Source of the DNA: Halobacillus litoralis | GTDB taxonomy: Bacteria > Bacillota > Bacilli > Bacillales > Halobacillaceae | Direction: 5' to 3' | DNA length: 64,000 nucleotides | Assembly (NCBI RefSeq): GCF_009856415.1 | Contig: NZ_WMEZ01000002.1 | Span: 1-64,000 of the forward strand | In this document: positions 44,585 to 53,063 of the stretch, one piece after another | Layout: each line of letters opens with the position of its first letter | Numbering within the stretch: position 1 is the first letter of the stretch | Program-made: the position numbers and the translations under genes | The notes under the pieces: generated by a model | Databases searched by the model: none | Seen by the model: only the letters and a program-made list of their open reading frames with translations | What the model was told of the DNA's origin: nothing

Positions 44585-44815
44585 TTATAGGGTTTCGTCC
44601 AAGTGTTCATAAATCTTATCAACTAATTCGTCTGGTGTATCAGCCATAACACGATCACCTTCTACAACTGCATATAGCGTCTGGGAACATAGTCCACAGT
44701 TTCTTAAACACCCATATTCGACAACGTCAAGATCAGGGTCTTTCTCAAGCGTCTCTTTTGCTTCCTGACACCCACTGATCAAGTTATTGATACAAAATTC
44801 AATTAATGGATTCAT
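44585..44815 (-). CDS. yuzB: DUF1450 family protein (YuzB)
   Basis: 76 residues with a thioredoxin-like ferredoxin pattern: FCINN near the start, SGCQEA and EYGCLRNCGLCSQTLYA. The four conserved cysteines could bind a [2Fe-2S] cluster or act as thiols; function is unproven. ATG 44815 follows AGAGGTGA; an upstream GTG overlaps that site. Part of the Fe-S/thiol gene group. Confidence 0.9.
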   Translation of the reverse strand: MNPLIEFCINNLISGCQEAKETLEKDPDLDVVEYGCLRNCGLCSQTLYAVVEGDRVMADTPDELVDKIYEHLDETL

Positions 44816-44884
44816 CCGCTTCACCTCTATGTTGGATGAAACCCTATCATATCCTATATCATATCACATCGTCCGCAGAACCTG

Positions 44885-45223
44885 CTATGAATTTTCCTTT
44901 GGATGGATGCCATTCTTTTCTAAGGCCTTATACACTCTTTTCAATCTAGGGTCTCCCTCGCCTACAATTTCATTCCCCACGAGAACGAGAGGATAAAATA
45001 GCTCATCATCCAATAGCTGCTGGATAATGGAAGGATCGGCTCCATCCTGATTTTCTTCATGTATATCATAGTAATTGTAAGTAACCGTTGAATCGTTATA
45101 CTTTCTTCCTATAGCCGCCTGCAGCCACTCATAAGTCTCCTTTGAGCCAGGTGCATTAACACAGCTTGCACATTTCACATCAGCTCCATAAACCTCTACG
45201 CGAACTCCTTGTTGATCCCCCAT
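44885..45223 (-). CDS. yuzD: DUF1462 family protein (YuzD)
   Basis: 112 residues with a thioredoxin-like fold: VEVYGADVKCASCVNAPGSKET carries a CxxC near residue 18, and DELFYPLVLVGNEIVGEG holds the cis-Pro region. YuzD lies next to the NifU-like yutI in bacilli, and a redox role in Fe-S assembly is a reasonable guess. GGGAGAG precedes the ATG. Divergent from yutI. Confidence 0.9.
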   Translation of the reverse strand: MGDQQGVRVEVYGADVKCASCVNAPGSKETYEWLQAAIGRKYNDSTVTYNYYDIHEENQDGADPSIIQQLLDDELFYPLVLVGNEIVGEGDPRLKRVYKALEKNGIHPKENS

Positions 45224-45387
45224 CCACTCTCTCCCTTATGGTGTTACGTTTTTTTCTATTTTACAAAAGATAAGAAAAAAGATAAAATGATAATAGTTCT
45301 CAATATTAATGTACAGAGACTTAGACAACCATAGATTTTTTAGTCATTTCGTTTTATAATGATACTTAAGAAAGGGGAAGATTGAAC

Positions 45388-45609
45388 ATGCATGAACAGG
45401 TTCAAGAGGTACTCAATAAACTTCGCCCATTTTTACTACGTGACGGTGGGGACGTCGAGCTTGTCGATGTTGAAGACGGGATCGTCCGCCTGCGGCTCAT
45501 GGGTGCTTGCGGAAACTGCCCAAGTTCCACAATCACTTTGAAAGCAGGAATCGAAAGAGCTCTTGCACAAGAAGTACCAGGAATTTACGAAGTCGAGCAA
45601 GTATTTTAA
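45388..45609 (+). CDS. yutI: NifU C-terminal-domain Fe-S scaffold (YutI)
   Basis: 73 residues, a stand-alone Nfu domain. The cluster-binding motif CGNCPSS (residues about 40-46) is intact, and [20 protein letters not shown] is the family N-terminus. Probably a [4Fe-4S] carrier. AAAGGGGAA lies 8 nt before ATG 45388; an in-frame TTG two codons earlier is less likely. Confidence 0.93.
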   Translation: MHEQVQEVLNKLRPFLLRDGGDVELVDVEDGIVRLRLMGACGNCPSSTITLKAGIERALAQEVPGIYEVEQVF

Positions 45610-45619
45610 AACACCTAAC

Positions 45620-45659
45620 CAAAAGAGCCGCTCCATTCTTGGAGCGGCTCTTTTTTTGT
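45620..45659 (+). terminator. Terminator of yutI
   Basis: Hairpin AAGAGCCGCTCCA/TGGAGCGGCTCTT (45624-45653) followed by TTTTT. Confidence 0.93.
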
Positions 45660-45683
45660 AATATGCTCATCCTCATATCCAAC

Positions 45684-46090
45684 ATAAGCTCCCGATTGTG
45701 GAAAACTCAGGATCAAGATAACCGGGGTTCGTTTGCCAGATCGGGAGTTAGGGCAAACGAACCCCTGTACCAAGTTGGACTGTCTCCCCACTATCCCACC
45801 GTTCGAAGTATGAAGCGCTCTTTATCAAGCCTTTACGTACTCTGGAGCGGTTTATACGATCCGCTTCTTCAATCATAAATACTGATTATTGCGGAAGTGG
45901 TTTCGAGAATCTTCCATGGCAAAGGGGCGGAGGGGAATGGCGAGACTCCTGCGGGAAAAAAGTGCAGGGTGAGACCCCACAGGACGCAGTCCGAGGAGGC
46001 TCACCGCGCTCCCGCGGAAAGCGAGTCATTCCCCGCAGCCCCTATCCACTCAATAAAAGTCTCGAAATCGAGTCTTCCACAATCCTGCCA
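45684..46090 (+). repeat. Intergenic repeat copy 5 (collapsed B', intact A)
   Basis: A 407-bp element between convergent yutI and the 2-hydroxyacid dehydrogenase gene. Module B is reduced to one 14-bp perfect stem (GGGGTTCGTTTGCC/GGCAAACGAACCCC, 45724-45765). Module A (about 45927-46043, forward) is the best-preserved copy, with outer arms GGGGCGGAGGGGAATG and CATTCCCCGCAGCCCC, then GCGGGA/TCCCGC, GGTGAG/CTCACC and GGAC/GTCC. The open frames at 45507-45878 and 45897-46121 are rejected. Confidence 0.87.
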
Positions 46091-46135
46091 GATACTTCAA
46101 AAGCGATTTCATGAAATTTAAGAGTGAACAGTGCT

Positions 46136-47101
46136 TCAAGTCACAGGTGTGATTAATGGTTTGCCTTGAAAATGGTTAACGAGGTTATCGAGACTAAGCT
46201 TCATCATTTTATATCTCGTTTCCTTTGTAGCAGATCCGATATGTGGTAAACAGACCACTTCAGGGCATGAGAGCAATGGGTGTTCTGAGGAGATCGGCTC
46301 TTCTTCAAATACATCAAGCCCAGCCCCTGCAATCTTTTTATTTTTGATCGCCTCATACAGCGCTTCTTCATCTACCGTAGCCCCCCTGGAAGCATTGATG
46401 AAGAAGGACTCTTTTTTCATCCTATGGAAAGCATCCTTATTAAACATGTGTTTGGTTTCATCTGTTAAAGGGGTCAAACACACGACATAATCCGCTTGTT
46501 CAAGTAAAGTCTCAAAATCCGCATAGCTCGCACCAAGGATTTCTTCCGCCTCGGGTTTACGAGAACGATTATAATACAGCACATTCATACCGAAGCCTTT
46601 GGCTCTCTTTGCCACCGCTTCTCCAATCCTCCCCATCCCGACGATGCCTATTGTTTTCCCATGTATATCCGTACCGGCTAACATCAACGGAGACCAATGT
46701 TTCCACTTGTTGTCCTTTATGTATTGGCTCGCCTCAATCATTTTCCGCGCTGTGGCCATCAATAAACCAAATGTGAGATCCGCTGTTGTTTCTGTAAGCA
46801 CATCAGGGGTGTTGGTAACAGAAATATTTAGACGCTTCGCTGTTTTCACATCGACATTATCATAGCCGACTGCCATATTCGCTACGATAGAAAGGTCGTT
46901 GGATTGCCTGAGAATTTGTTCATCTACATCTTCCGTCAACATGGTCATTAAACCATGGGAACATTGGGCTTGTTCAATTAAAACTTGGCGCTCTACAGGT
47001 TCTTCTTCACTTGGCCACATTTCAATATCAAGGTGTTCATTATAAGGTTTCACGACTTCATTAGGAAGACGACGGGTGATAAAAACTTTTGGTTTTGTCA
47101 T
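46136..47101 (-). CDS. D-2-hydroxyacid dehydrogenase (glyoxylate/hydroxypyruvate reductase type)
   Basis: 321 residues, D-isomer-specific NAD(P) dehydrogenase. The Rossmann motif GIVGMGRIGEAVAKRA, catalytic Arg in NASRGATVDE, Glu in EEEPI region and His in LPHIGSAT are present. It likely reduces glyoxylate, hydroxypyruvate or 2-ketogluconate; the substrate cannot be fixed from sequence. ATG 47101 follows TGGAGGTTCGATC; an ATG six codons earlier is inside that region. Single gene; no clear terminator beyond repeat copy 5. Confidence 0.9.
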   Translation of the reverse strand: MTKPKVFITRRLPNEVVKPYNEHLDIEMWPSEEEPVERQVLIEQAQCSHGLMTMLTEDVDEQILRQSNDLSIVANMAVGYDNVDVKTAKRLNISVTNTPDVLTETTADLTFGLLMATARKMIEASQYIKDNKWKHWSPLMLAGTDIHGKTIGIVGMGRIGEAVAKRAKGFGMNVLYYNRSRKPEAEEILGASYADFETLLEQADYVVCLTPLTDETKHMFNKDAFHRMKKESFFINASRGATVDEEALYEAIKNKKIAGAGLDVFEEEPISSEHPLLSCPEVVCLPHIGSATKETRYKMMKLSLDNLVNHFQGKPLITPVT

Positions 47102-47288
47102 GATCGAACCTCCATCCATTTTTTATTCTTTAATCATAGCAAATGATCATTGAGACTTTCCAACCTTCTACACTTTTGCACCTTCTGAGAGAAGTTTTGA
47201 TATAATGAACATAACACCGCTCGTTTGTGCAATAATAAACGCGGGTATGGTACAGTGCAAGTCATGATGAGCAGGGAGGTTTTTCACT

Positions 47289-47795
47289 ATGGCAGAAGAA
47301 AGAAAAGTATCCACTCTTGAAAAAACAGCAAGAGATTGGCTGGTGGAAAGAGGGGTCACCATTGATGACATTGCGGACCTTGTCTATTACTTACAGTCTA
47401 AATATCACGACGAATTATCCATGGACGACTGCCGCTTCAATGTGAACAAAGTATTGACCAAGCGTGAAGTTCAGAATGCAGTCATTACTGGGATTCAAAT
47501 GGATCGGCTAGCAGAAAAGAAAATGCTTGAAGAGCCATTACAGTCCACCATTGAAGTAGACGAAAGCCTTTATGGAATTGATGAAATCATTGCCTTTTCC
47601 ATTGTAAACGTTTACGGATCCATCGGTTTTACCAACTACGGTTATATCGATAAACAGAAACCTGGAATTTTACAAAAGTTAAATGATAAATCCTCAGGCG
47701 AATGCCACACATTCCTGGATGACATTGTCGGTGCTATTGCAGCCGCCGCATCCAGCAGACTTGCCCACACCATCGCTGGAGATGCTGAGGTTTAA
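47289..47795 (+). CDS. yutG: Phosphatidylglycerophosphatase A-like protein (YutG)
   Basis: 168 residues of the PgpA/YutG family. The hallmark ARDWLVERGVTIDDIADLVYYLQ and C-terminal LDDIVGAIAAAASSRLAHTIAG are clear, with conserved acidic residues. It lacks the obvious membrane segments of E. coli PgpA, typical of this shorter family. Predicted to dephosphorylate phosphatidylglycerophosphate, but this is family inference. GGGAGGTTTTTC precedes the ATG. Confidence 0.88.
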   Translation: MAEERKVSTLEKTARDWLVERGVTIDDIADLVYYLQSKYHDELSMDDCRFNVNKVLTKREVQNAVITGIQMDRLAEKKMLEEPLQSTIEVDESLYGIDEIIAFSIVNVYGSIGFTNYGYIDKQKPGILQKLNDKSSGECHTFLDDIVGAIAAAASSRLAHTIAGDAEV

Positions 47796-47817
47796 TAAAA
47801 AATGAATCATTAAAGCT

Positions 47818-47878
47818 TAAAGTAGTTCAATGAATTGTACGGCATTACCGTATCTTCCCATTGAACTGCTTTTTATTT
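47818..47878 (+). terminator. Terminator of yutG
   Basis: Arms AGTAGTTCAATG and CATTGAACTGCT separated by a 30-nt loop, followed by TTTTTA. The long loop makes it an unusual terminator. Confidence 0.65.
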
Positions 47879-47895
47879 ACCTCTATTTTTCTTCA

Positions 47896-48139
47896 ATAAA
47901 AGCCCCCAATTGTGGAAGACTCAGCTTCGAGACTTTTGCATTAGAGATTCGGGGCTGCGGGGGATGACTCGCTTTCCGCGGGAGCGCGGTGAGACTCCTG
48001 TGGGAAGTGCGTGTTAGATGAGACCCCGCAGAGCGTTAGCTCGAGGAGGCTCATCACTCGCCCACGGAAAGCGAACCTTTTCCCGGAGCCCCTAAACTCA
48101 CACAAAAGTCTCGAAATCAAGTCTTCCACAATCCTGCCA
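47896..48139 (+). repeat. Intergenic repeat copy 6 (single A-type module)
   Basis: A 244-bp copy between yutG and the 48280 membrane-protein gene. Ends match (GTGGAAGACTCAGCTTCGAG and GAGTCTTCCACAATCCTGCC). Inner helices differ from other copies but still pair: GATGAG/CTCATC and GAGC/GCTC. The remaining 48140-48279 holds TATAAT near 48221 as a possible -10 and a ribosome binding site, nothing more. Confidence 0.83.
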
Positions 48140-48279
48140 TATACTTTATTAAGGAACTACATATAACGGGATATGATTTTTCAGACTTCTTTTCTAATCG
48201 TATTTTTATTTTTCTGAAACCTTTATAATCGTAACTACGTACTACATGAAGAGGTAGAAAAAGGAAGGAGATACAATAG

Positions 48280-49839
48280 ATGAAAAGTTGGAGAGGAAAG
48301 TTAGTTTGGCTGCTTCCTACGATCATCGTTCTGGTCGCGGTAAGCTTGCTGTTTTCTCATAATTATCAAAAAGTCACGGAGCCGCCGGATGAGAATTGGA
48401 GCCGCGCCCTGGATATTGGAACCACACCTGTTTTACGGACCCCAAACGTAGGCATTCACGATGGGAGCCCGTCCGTTTCTTTTCTCACCAAAGACGGAAT
48501 CCAACAAAACATTTACAACGAGCAATATGAAATAAAGGAACAAAACTCATATGATATCCCTGTCGATAAATTCACCCAATTCTACATAGGTACAAACAAA
48601 GTAATTTTTGCCGATTATTATAGTATGTATGATCAGGAGACAGGGGATAAAATCACTGACGTTCAAGCTTTTTATCCTCTCGAAAACAGTGTATTTTACA
48701 GAAATGAGGATAAAATTTATAGCTTTGACGTAAATGAATCTACTAGTAAAGAGCTTTTATCATTGAAAAACCCGAAAGCCTCTGTCCATATGGCGGAGAC
48801 GGATAGCGGTACTTATTTATTGACAGATCAAGTCACGTCTTCAGGGAATTTATTGACATACTACCAGGTGGATAAGAACAACATAACTCCACTAGGTGAA
48901 GCAACGTTCTCTGTCAAAGAATCTGAACAAGTCAATAATATCCAATTCACGAGCAAAAATGACAGTTATCAGTTGCTTGTTACAACGATACAAAAACAAA
49001 GCCAATCCGGCAAAATACAAAATTACTATTATTATGCAGAGGCTCCTTTTGGGGAAAACCCTAATCTAACCAGAGTCGATTTTCAAGATCCTTCCTCCAC
49101 AAATGAGCTGAAAGAAATATCTGATCTCAGCATTTATAATACGGAGAACGGGCCAGTACTCCTCTTTAAAGCAAATGGATGGACGGACACGCTTTTCCGG
49201 CCAGGTCCGCAATTTAACATATACCAAGCAACCCTGAGTGAGAACAGTGGCACAACTGTAACACGATTAAGCAATACACCTTCATTTTCTAATTTTCCAG
49301 TGAGGCTAAATGAACAGACGGTTTTGTGGGTAGACAATGGTGGGGACGATCATAAGTTGTTGTTAGCTTCAAGCAAACCTGAAGTAATCGAGCGGGCAGA
49401 CCAGGTAACAAAACAAGGTTTGCTGCTTGCTTCCGGAAAAACCATCGGTATGCTTTCCTCAGGTTTATTTGCCCTGATCATCTCTACATTCTGGTTTCTA
49501 TGGCCTCTCCTTTTCATGATTTTTATCATGTTTTCTAAAGCTGATGCGCTTGACCAAGACCGCTCTTGGGTTCTCTATACAGGAATACTCATTTACTTAG
49601 TGGCAGCAATTGTTGCAAGGGATCCAATGTTTTCGGAAGCACTTCTCGCTAGAGCTCCAGAGTATTTAAGTTTTCCGGGTAGCCCTATCTTGTTTTTACT
49701 CGTATTTGCAGGCATTGCTTACGGCATATTAAAAGCGGGGGCACGTTCTAAAGACTGGTCCAATCCCATTCAACTCACCTATTTCATAGGAATGCACGTG
49801 CTTTTTATTACCGTCTTTTTCGGTCCCTATCTTATGTAG
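48280..49839 (+). CDS. Large membrane protein of unknown function (519 aa)
   Basis: An N-terminal membrane anchor (residues about 9-26), a long extracytoplasmic region (about 30-385) rich in short beta-strand and Tyr/Asn/Thr content that could be propeller-like, then four hydrophobic segments (about 388-412, 427-445, 465-485 and 498-516). I do not recognise the family. AAGGAAGGAG precedes the ATG. Single gene ending at a bidirectional terminator. A sensor or envelope role is only conjecture. Confidence 0.85.
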   Translation: MKSWRGKLVWLLPTIIVLVAVSLLFSHNYQKVTEPPDENWSRALDIGTTPVLRTPNVGIHDGSPSVSFLTKDGIQQNIYNEQYEIKEQNSYDIPVDKFTQFYIGTNKVIFADYYSMYDQETGDKITDVQAFYPLENSVFYRNEDKIYSFDVNESTSKELLSLKNPKASVHMAETDSGTYLLTDQVTSSGNLLTYYQVDKNNITPLGEATFSVKESEQVNNIQFTSKNDSYQLLVTTIQKQSQSGKIQNYYYYAEAPFGENPNLTRVDFQDPSSTNELKEISDLSIYNTENGPVLLFKANGWTDTLFRPGPQFNIYQATLSENSGTTVTRLSNTPSFSNFPVRLNEQTVLWVDNGGDDHKLLLASSKPEVIERADQVTKQGLLLASGKTIGMLSSGLFALIISTFWFLWPLLFMIFIMFSKADALDQDRSWVLYTGILIYLVAAIVARDPMFSEALLARAPEYLSFPGSPILFLLVFAGIAYGILKAGARSKDWSNPIQLTYFIGMHVLFITVFFGPYLM

Positions 49840-49844
49840 AAAAA

Positions 49845-49878
49845 CAAACGACCAGAGTTATTCTCTGGTCGTTTATCT
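49845..49878. terminator. Bidirectional terminator before yutF
   Basis: Hairpin AAACGACCAGAG/CTCTGGTCGTTT (49847-49875), between the 519-aa gene and yutF. Confidence 0.88.
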
Positions 49879-50671
49879 ATTTCTTTTCATTAGAATTCAA
49901 ACGCTGGATCCAATGGAATAAATCTTCGCATTTGTACGTGGGCTGATGTTCCTCATCCTTAATTTCATCGAATGTACTCAACCCAGTTTCTACCATCAAT
50001 GTATCCAAGCCAGCTGTCATTCCGGCTTTGATATCTGTGTTGTAATTGTCTCCAACCATTAAGACATCCTCTTTATTATAACCTAACCGTTTGAGTGCCC
50101 GAGACATAATCAAAGGCTCAGGTTTACCTACAAACACCGGATTCACACCGGTACTCACAGAAACCACAGATGTCAAAGCTCCATTTCCAGGCACAAGACC
50201 CCGTTCAGTAGGAATGGCAATGTCTCCATTTGTACTTATGAAAGCAGCTCCGTTCCTCACTTCCAAACACGCCGAAGCCAGCTTCTCATAATTAACTTCC
50301 CGGTCAATACCAATCACCACGAAGTCTGCTTCCTCTTGCACTAATTCCAAGCCCTCTTGACGCAAAGCGTCGAATAACCCTTCTTCCCCTATAGCAATAA
50401 CACGGGCTTTTTCCTTTTTACTGCTTATATACTCAGCTGTGGCAAGGCTGCTCGTATAAACTTGCTCCGGCTTAGCACGGACTCCGATTTGATTGAGTTT
50501 CTCTGCAATTTGGTCCACGGTTTTTGAAGAGTTGTTTGTCAAATACATAAATGGAAGGTCCTTCTCTTTTAAATACTCGACGAATTCTGACGCGCCTTCA
50601 ATCCGTTCAGCGCCTTTGTACATGGTTCCATCGAGATCAATGAGATAACCTTTGTATTCCTTCATGTTCAT
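49877..50671 (-). CDS. yutF: HAD hydrolase of the NagD family (YutF)
   Basis: 264 residues. HAD motif I DLDGTMYKG at residues about 10, motif II LTNNSSKT, and motif III/IV VGDNYNTDIKAG are present, with the C2-type cap of the TIGR01457 group. A sugar or nucleotide phosphate phosphatase; substrate unknown. ATG 50671 lies 11 nt after GAGGAG; ATG 50665 is an alternative. It follows yutE by 15 bp and is probably co-transcribed. Confidence 0.92.
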   Translation of the reverse strand: MNMKEYKGYLIDLDGTMYKGAERIEGASEFVEYLKEKDLPFMYLTNNSSKTVDQIAEKLNQIGVRAKPEQVYTSSLATAEYISSKKEKARVIAIGEEGLFDALRQEGLELVQEEADFVVIGIDREVNYEKLASACLEVRNGAAFISTNGDIAIPTERGLVPGNGALTSVVSVSTGVNPVFVGKPEPLIMSRALKRLGYNKEDVLMVGDNYNTDIKAGMTAGLDTLMVETGLSTFDEIKDEEHQPTYKCEDLFHWIQRLNSNEKK

Positions 50672-50686
50672 ACTTTTGCACACTCC

Positions 50687-51124
50687 TCAGCTTTTGGAAA
50701 AGGCAGACACGGGTCCAAGCTCATTATCCAAGTAATTACGGACACGACGTGGGAAAGCTTGTAACGAGTCCTTTTGTTCCTGCCACACGTTAACGATATG
50801 CTCATGGTCGACTTCCGTATATTGTTGTACAATCATTTTTCTAAGTTGAACAAACTGCTTGTATGCTTCCTGCTCATCTTCAGGTAATACCTTTTCATCT
50901 GTAAGGATGTCGATAATATCTTCATAACTTCCTGGATCTCTCATGATAAATCCATCGATCATCATATTTCCGACATCAATGATGGCTTCTATGTTTAAGT
51001 GTGTCATGCGCTCTAAAAGAAGCTGGTCTGCAAAGCGGATATAAGAGTGTTCCGCCAATTCTTCCTGTATCTTTTCCATATATGATAAAACCTCTTCAAT
51101 TTTTTCTCGATTCACAAAATACAT
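50687..51124 (-). CDS. yutE: DUF86 family protein, HepT-like without partner (YutE)
   Basis: 145 residues of the HepT/DUF86 family, all helical. HepT toxins act as RNases through R-x4-H-x-Y; here the corresponding stretch is RKMIVQQY, with Gln for His, so nuclease activity is doubtful. No MntA-type nucleotidyltransferase antitoxin lies beside it. In bacilli YutE is a chromosomal gene beside yutF and yutD. GGGAGG lies 8 nt before ATG 51124. Confidence 0.87.
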   Translation of the reverse strand: MYFVNREKIEEVLSYMEKIQEELAEHSYIRFADQLLLERMTHLNIEAIIDVGNMMIDGFIMRDPGSYEDIIDILTDEKVLPEDEQEAYKQFVQLRKMIVQQYTEVDHEHIVNVWQEQKDSLQAFPRRVRNYLDNELGPVSAFSKS

Positions 51125-51290
51125 TTTGTTAACCTCCCACAAAAATGACCATTTTCATTCATGATACCATAAAAGACTTACTCTCACGCTTCCTGATTTT
51201 TAAGCGTCTGATTTCATAGAAATCGGGCATACTAATGCTAAAGTTTTTCGCAGCGGATTAAAAAATACAAAAATAGGAGATGATCACATC

Positions 51291-51557
51291 ATGGCACAAC
51301 GTCCGCTTCTTGAAGACGTCACTCAAAATACAAGCACTCGATTTGTTTCATTCACAGCAGGCAGTCACCGTTTTGAACTTGCACTCATGAAGGCCGATTA
51401 TTTTCAAAACCAAACGATGGTCATCAACTTACCTAAAAATCGCCAAGCTTTGCTCGATCATCAAAACATCAATGAAATCGGCCATCTGGAACACATGTTT
51501 CAACTCAGTGCTATGGAAGCAGAGGAATTAAGAAATTACCTTCCAGACCTCCTATAA
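51291..51557 (+). CDS. DUF3055 family protein
   Basis: 88 residues with the DUF3055 pattern: TRFVSFTAGSHRFELAL and GHLEHMFQLSAMEAEEL. A small cytoplasmic protein of unknown function found across Bacillales. ATAGGAGATGATC precedes the ATG. Its terminator hairpin (51568-51612) reaches the ribosome binding site of the next gene. Confidence 0.85.
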   Translation: MAQRPLLEDVTQNTSTRFVSFTAGSHRFELALMKADYFQNQTMVINLPKNRQALLDHQNINEIGHLEHMFQLSAMEAEELRNYLPDLL

Positions 51558-51567
51558 GAACAAGCAT

Positions 51568-51613
51568 AAAAAAACCTCCTTCGACAAAAAATAACGCAGA
51601 AGGAGGTTTTTTT
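51568..51613 (+). terminator. Terminator whose arm holds the next gene's ribosome binding site
   Basis: Arms AAAAAACCTCCTTC (left) and GAAGGAGGTTTTTT (right), loop about 16 nt. The right arm contains AAGGAGG, the ribosome binding site of the gene at 51614, whose ATG follows the T run at once. Confidence 0.88.
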
Positions 51614-51901
51614 ATGGGTAAAGAAAAACGTAAGTATTCGGATTTTGCCAATGTCGAAGCCCAGCGTAATTACTTGACTCCTGAACAACTTCCTGAAGGG
51701 CCTTATGGCGCACCCAGAAACAAATATGAACCTGTAACCAATGATAAAAGTGCGCCATGGACAGAACAACAGCGGTACTACAGCGCTTTTAACTATGAAA
51801 ATAAAGGACTTCACCAAGACCTCCCTCGTCAAGAGGATGGTGCTCACCCGACGCATGATGAAAAAGATAAAAATGTAAAACCTTCTGAAGAAACGCATTA
51901 A
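51614..51901 (+). CDS. Conserved hypothetical cytosolic protein (95 aa)
   Basis: A polar, proline-rich protein (KYSDFANVEAQRNYLTPEQLPEGPYGAP at the start, HPTHDEKD at the end), likely largely unstructured. Similar small proteins occur in many Bacillus genomes without known function. AAGGAGG precedes the ATG by 7 nt, but that site is inside the terminator hairpin 51568-51612, so translation from a read-through transcript would be blocked unless the hairpin opens. Confidence 0.82.
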   Translation: MGKEKRKYSDFANVEAQRNYLTPEQLPEGPYGAPRNKYEPVTNDKSAPWTEQQRYYSAFNYENKGLHQDLPRQEDGAHPTHDEKDKNVKPSEETH

Positions 51902-51907
51902 AATCGA

Positions 51908-51946
51908 AATAAAAAACGGCGTGCGATCATTTGCGCGCCGTTTCTT
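51908..51946. terminator. Bidirectional terminator before yutD
   Basis: Hairpin AAACGGCGTGC/GCGCGCCGTTT (about 51915-51942, one mismatch) between converging genes. Confidence 0.85.
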
Positions 51947-52220
51947 ATTGACGAATTCTCTTCAGTACAAAATAAGAACAACCAAAATTACAGTATTCAT
52001 ACAAATAATCTTCCAGCGTACTGATTTTGGTATCAAACGTTGCTTTGGAATTTTGATCATCATAAAACCCTTTTAAACGTAATTGACCATAACCCCAATC
52101 TCCAACGATAAAGTCATATTTATTCAGGATATCACTAAAACGACCTTCCACTTCTTCTTGTTGAAAGCCTTCTTGATAGTCCTCCAGGATCTCATACGTT
52201 TTCCCAGCCAGCTCAATCAT
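51945..52220 (-). CDS. yutD: YutD family protein (DUF1027)
   Basis: 91 residues. The family core KYDFIVGDWGYGQLRLKGF and the C-terminal YEYCNFGCSYFVLKRIR with two cysteines are present. Function unknown; conserved in Bacillales. ATG 52220 follows AGAGGTGA; an in-frame GTG upstream overlaps that site. Divergent from the lipoprotein gene at 52353. Confidence 0.92.
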   Translation of the reverse strand: MIELAGKTYEILEDYQEGFQQEEVEGRFSDILNKYDFIVGDWGYGQLRLKGFYDDQNSKATFDTKISTLEDYLYEYCNFGCSYFVLKRIRQ

Positions 52221-52352
52221 TTGTATCACCTCTATCCTTTTTCAGTGTATCACATTTTTTCATTTGTTAGGAAATACAACAAAGTCAAAAAGTATGTTTC
52301 CGATAAAACTGCTCAATCTAATAATTATAAACAGTTACATGAAGGAGGAAAT

Positions 52353-52985
52353 ATGATGAAAAAAATTTGGAAAGTCTTTACCCTTTTATCTCTTGTCACA
52401 CTCATTGTTGCAGGATGTCAAGAAACAAAGGAAGAACAAGCCAAAAATATGATGGATGATGACACGCTGAATGGCAATGCCATGGATGGATATAACGAAA
52501 AGCCAAAAGATGGGCAAGTCGGTTATGTACGCTTTAACAAAGATCAGTTAAACCAAGATGCTGAAGAGCATCGTGAAATCAAAGTCAACCGTGAAGAAAT
52601 GGCGGATATGATTTCCCGAATGATCCTCCGCTATGATCAATTCGATGACGTAGCCACAGTAGTTACGGATAACGAGGTACTCGTCGCATACAAAAAAACA
52701 GACGACTTAAATCGGGAAACAGCTGCTGATATGGTTCAAAAGACAGCCTATTCTTTAGTTCCAAGCTTTTACCATGTGTATGTTTCCGACAATCCTGCTT
52801 CCTTTGGAGATATCCAAAGTTTAAGTAATTCTACCGTATACGATCAAGGCTATAACGATACAATCGACAGCATTATCAAAAAGATGAAAAAGTCACCACA
52901 GGGAAAAGTTGATGAAACCAACCCTAATCAACCGGATGTTGGCCCCAACATGAATACTGAAGAAGAAACTGGGATGGAAAACTGA
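52353..52985 (+). CDS. YhcN/YlaJ-family sporulation lipoprotein
   Basis: 210 residues with a lipoprotein signal (FTLLSLVTLIVAGC, Cys about 22-23). The YhcN/YlaJ domain covers about residues 80-165 (NREEMADMISRMILRYDQFDDVATVVTDNEVLVAYK), and the tail is Asn/Pro-rich. Family members are spore membrane or coat-associated lipoproteins in bacilli. AAGGAGGAAAT precedes ATG 52353; ATG 52356 is equally possible. A longer frame upstream to 52083 overlaps yutD and is rejected. Confidence 0.87.
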   Translation: MMKKIWKVFTLLSLVTLIVAGCQETKEEQAKNMMDDDTLNGNAMDGYNEKPKDGQVGYVRFNKDQLNQDAEEHREIKVNREEMADMISRMILRYDQFDDVATVVTDNEVLVAYKKTDDLNRETAADMVQKTAYSLVPSFYHVYVSDNPASFGDIQSLSNSTVYDQGYNDTIDSIIKKMKKSPQGKVDETNPNQPDVGPNMNTEEETGMEN

Positions 52986-53063
52986 CCTCACCCCAATTTT
53001 TCCATTCATAACAAAAGCATGCCTGCCTCATGCTATAGGTATCAAAACATTGAAGGTGAGTTT

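Noticed and set aside
52083-52352. N-terminal extension of the YhcN-type lipoprotein
   Set aside because: It overlaps yutD, and the lipoprotein signal begins at 52353 right after AAGGAGGAAAT.
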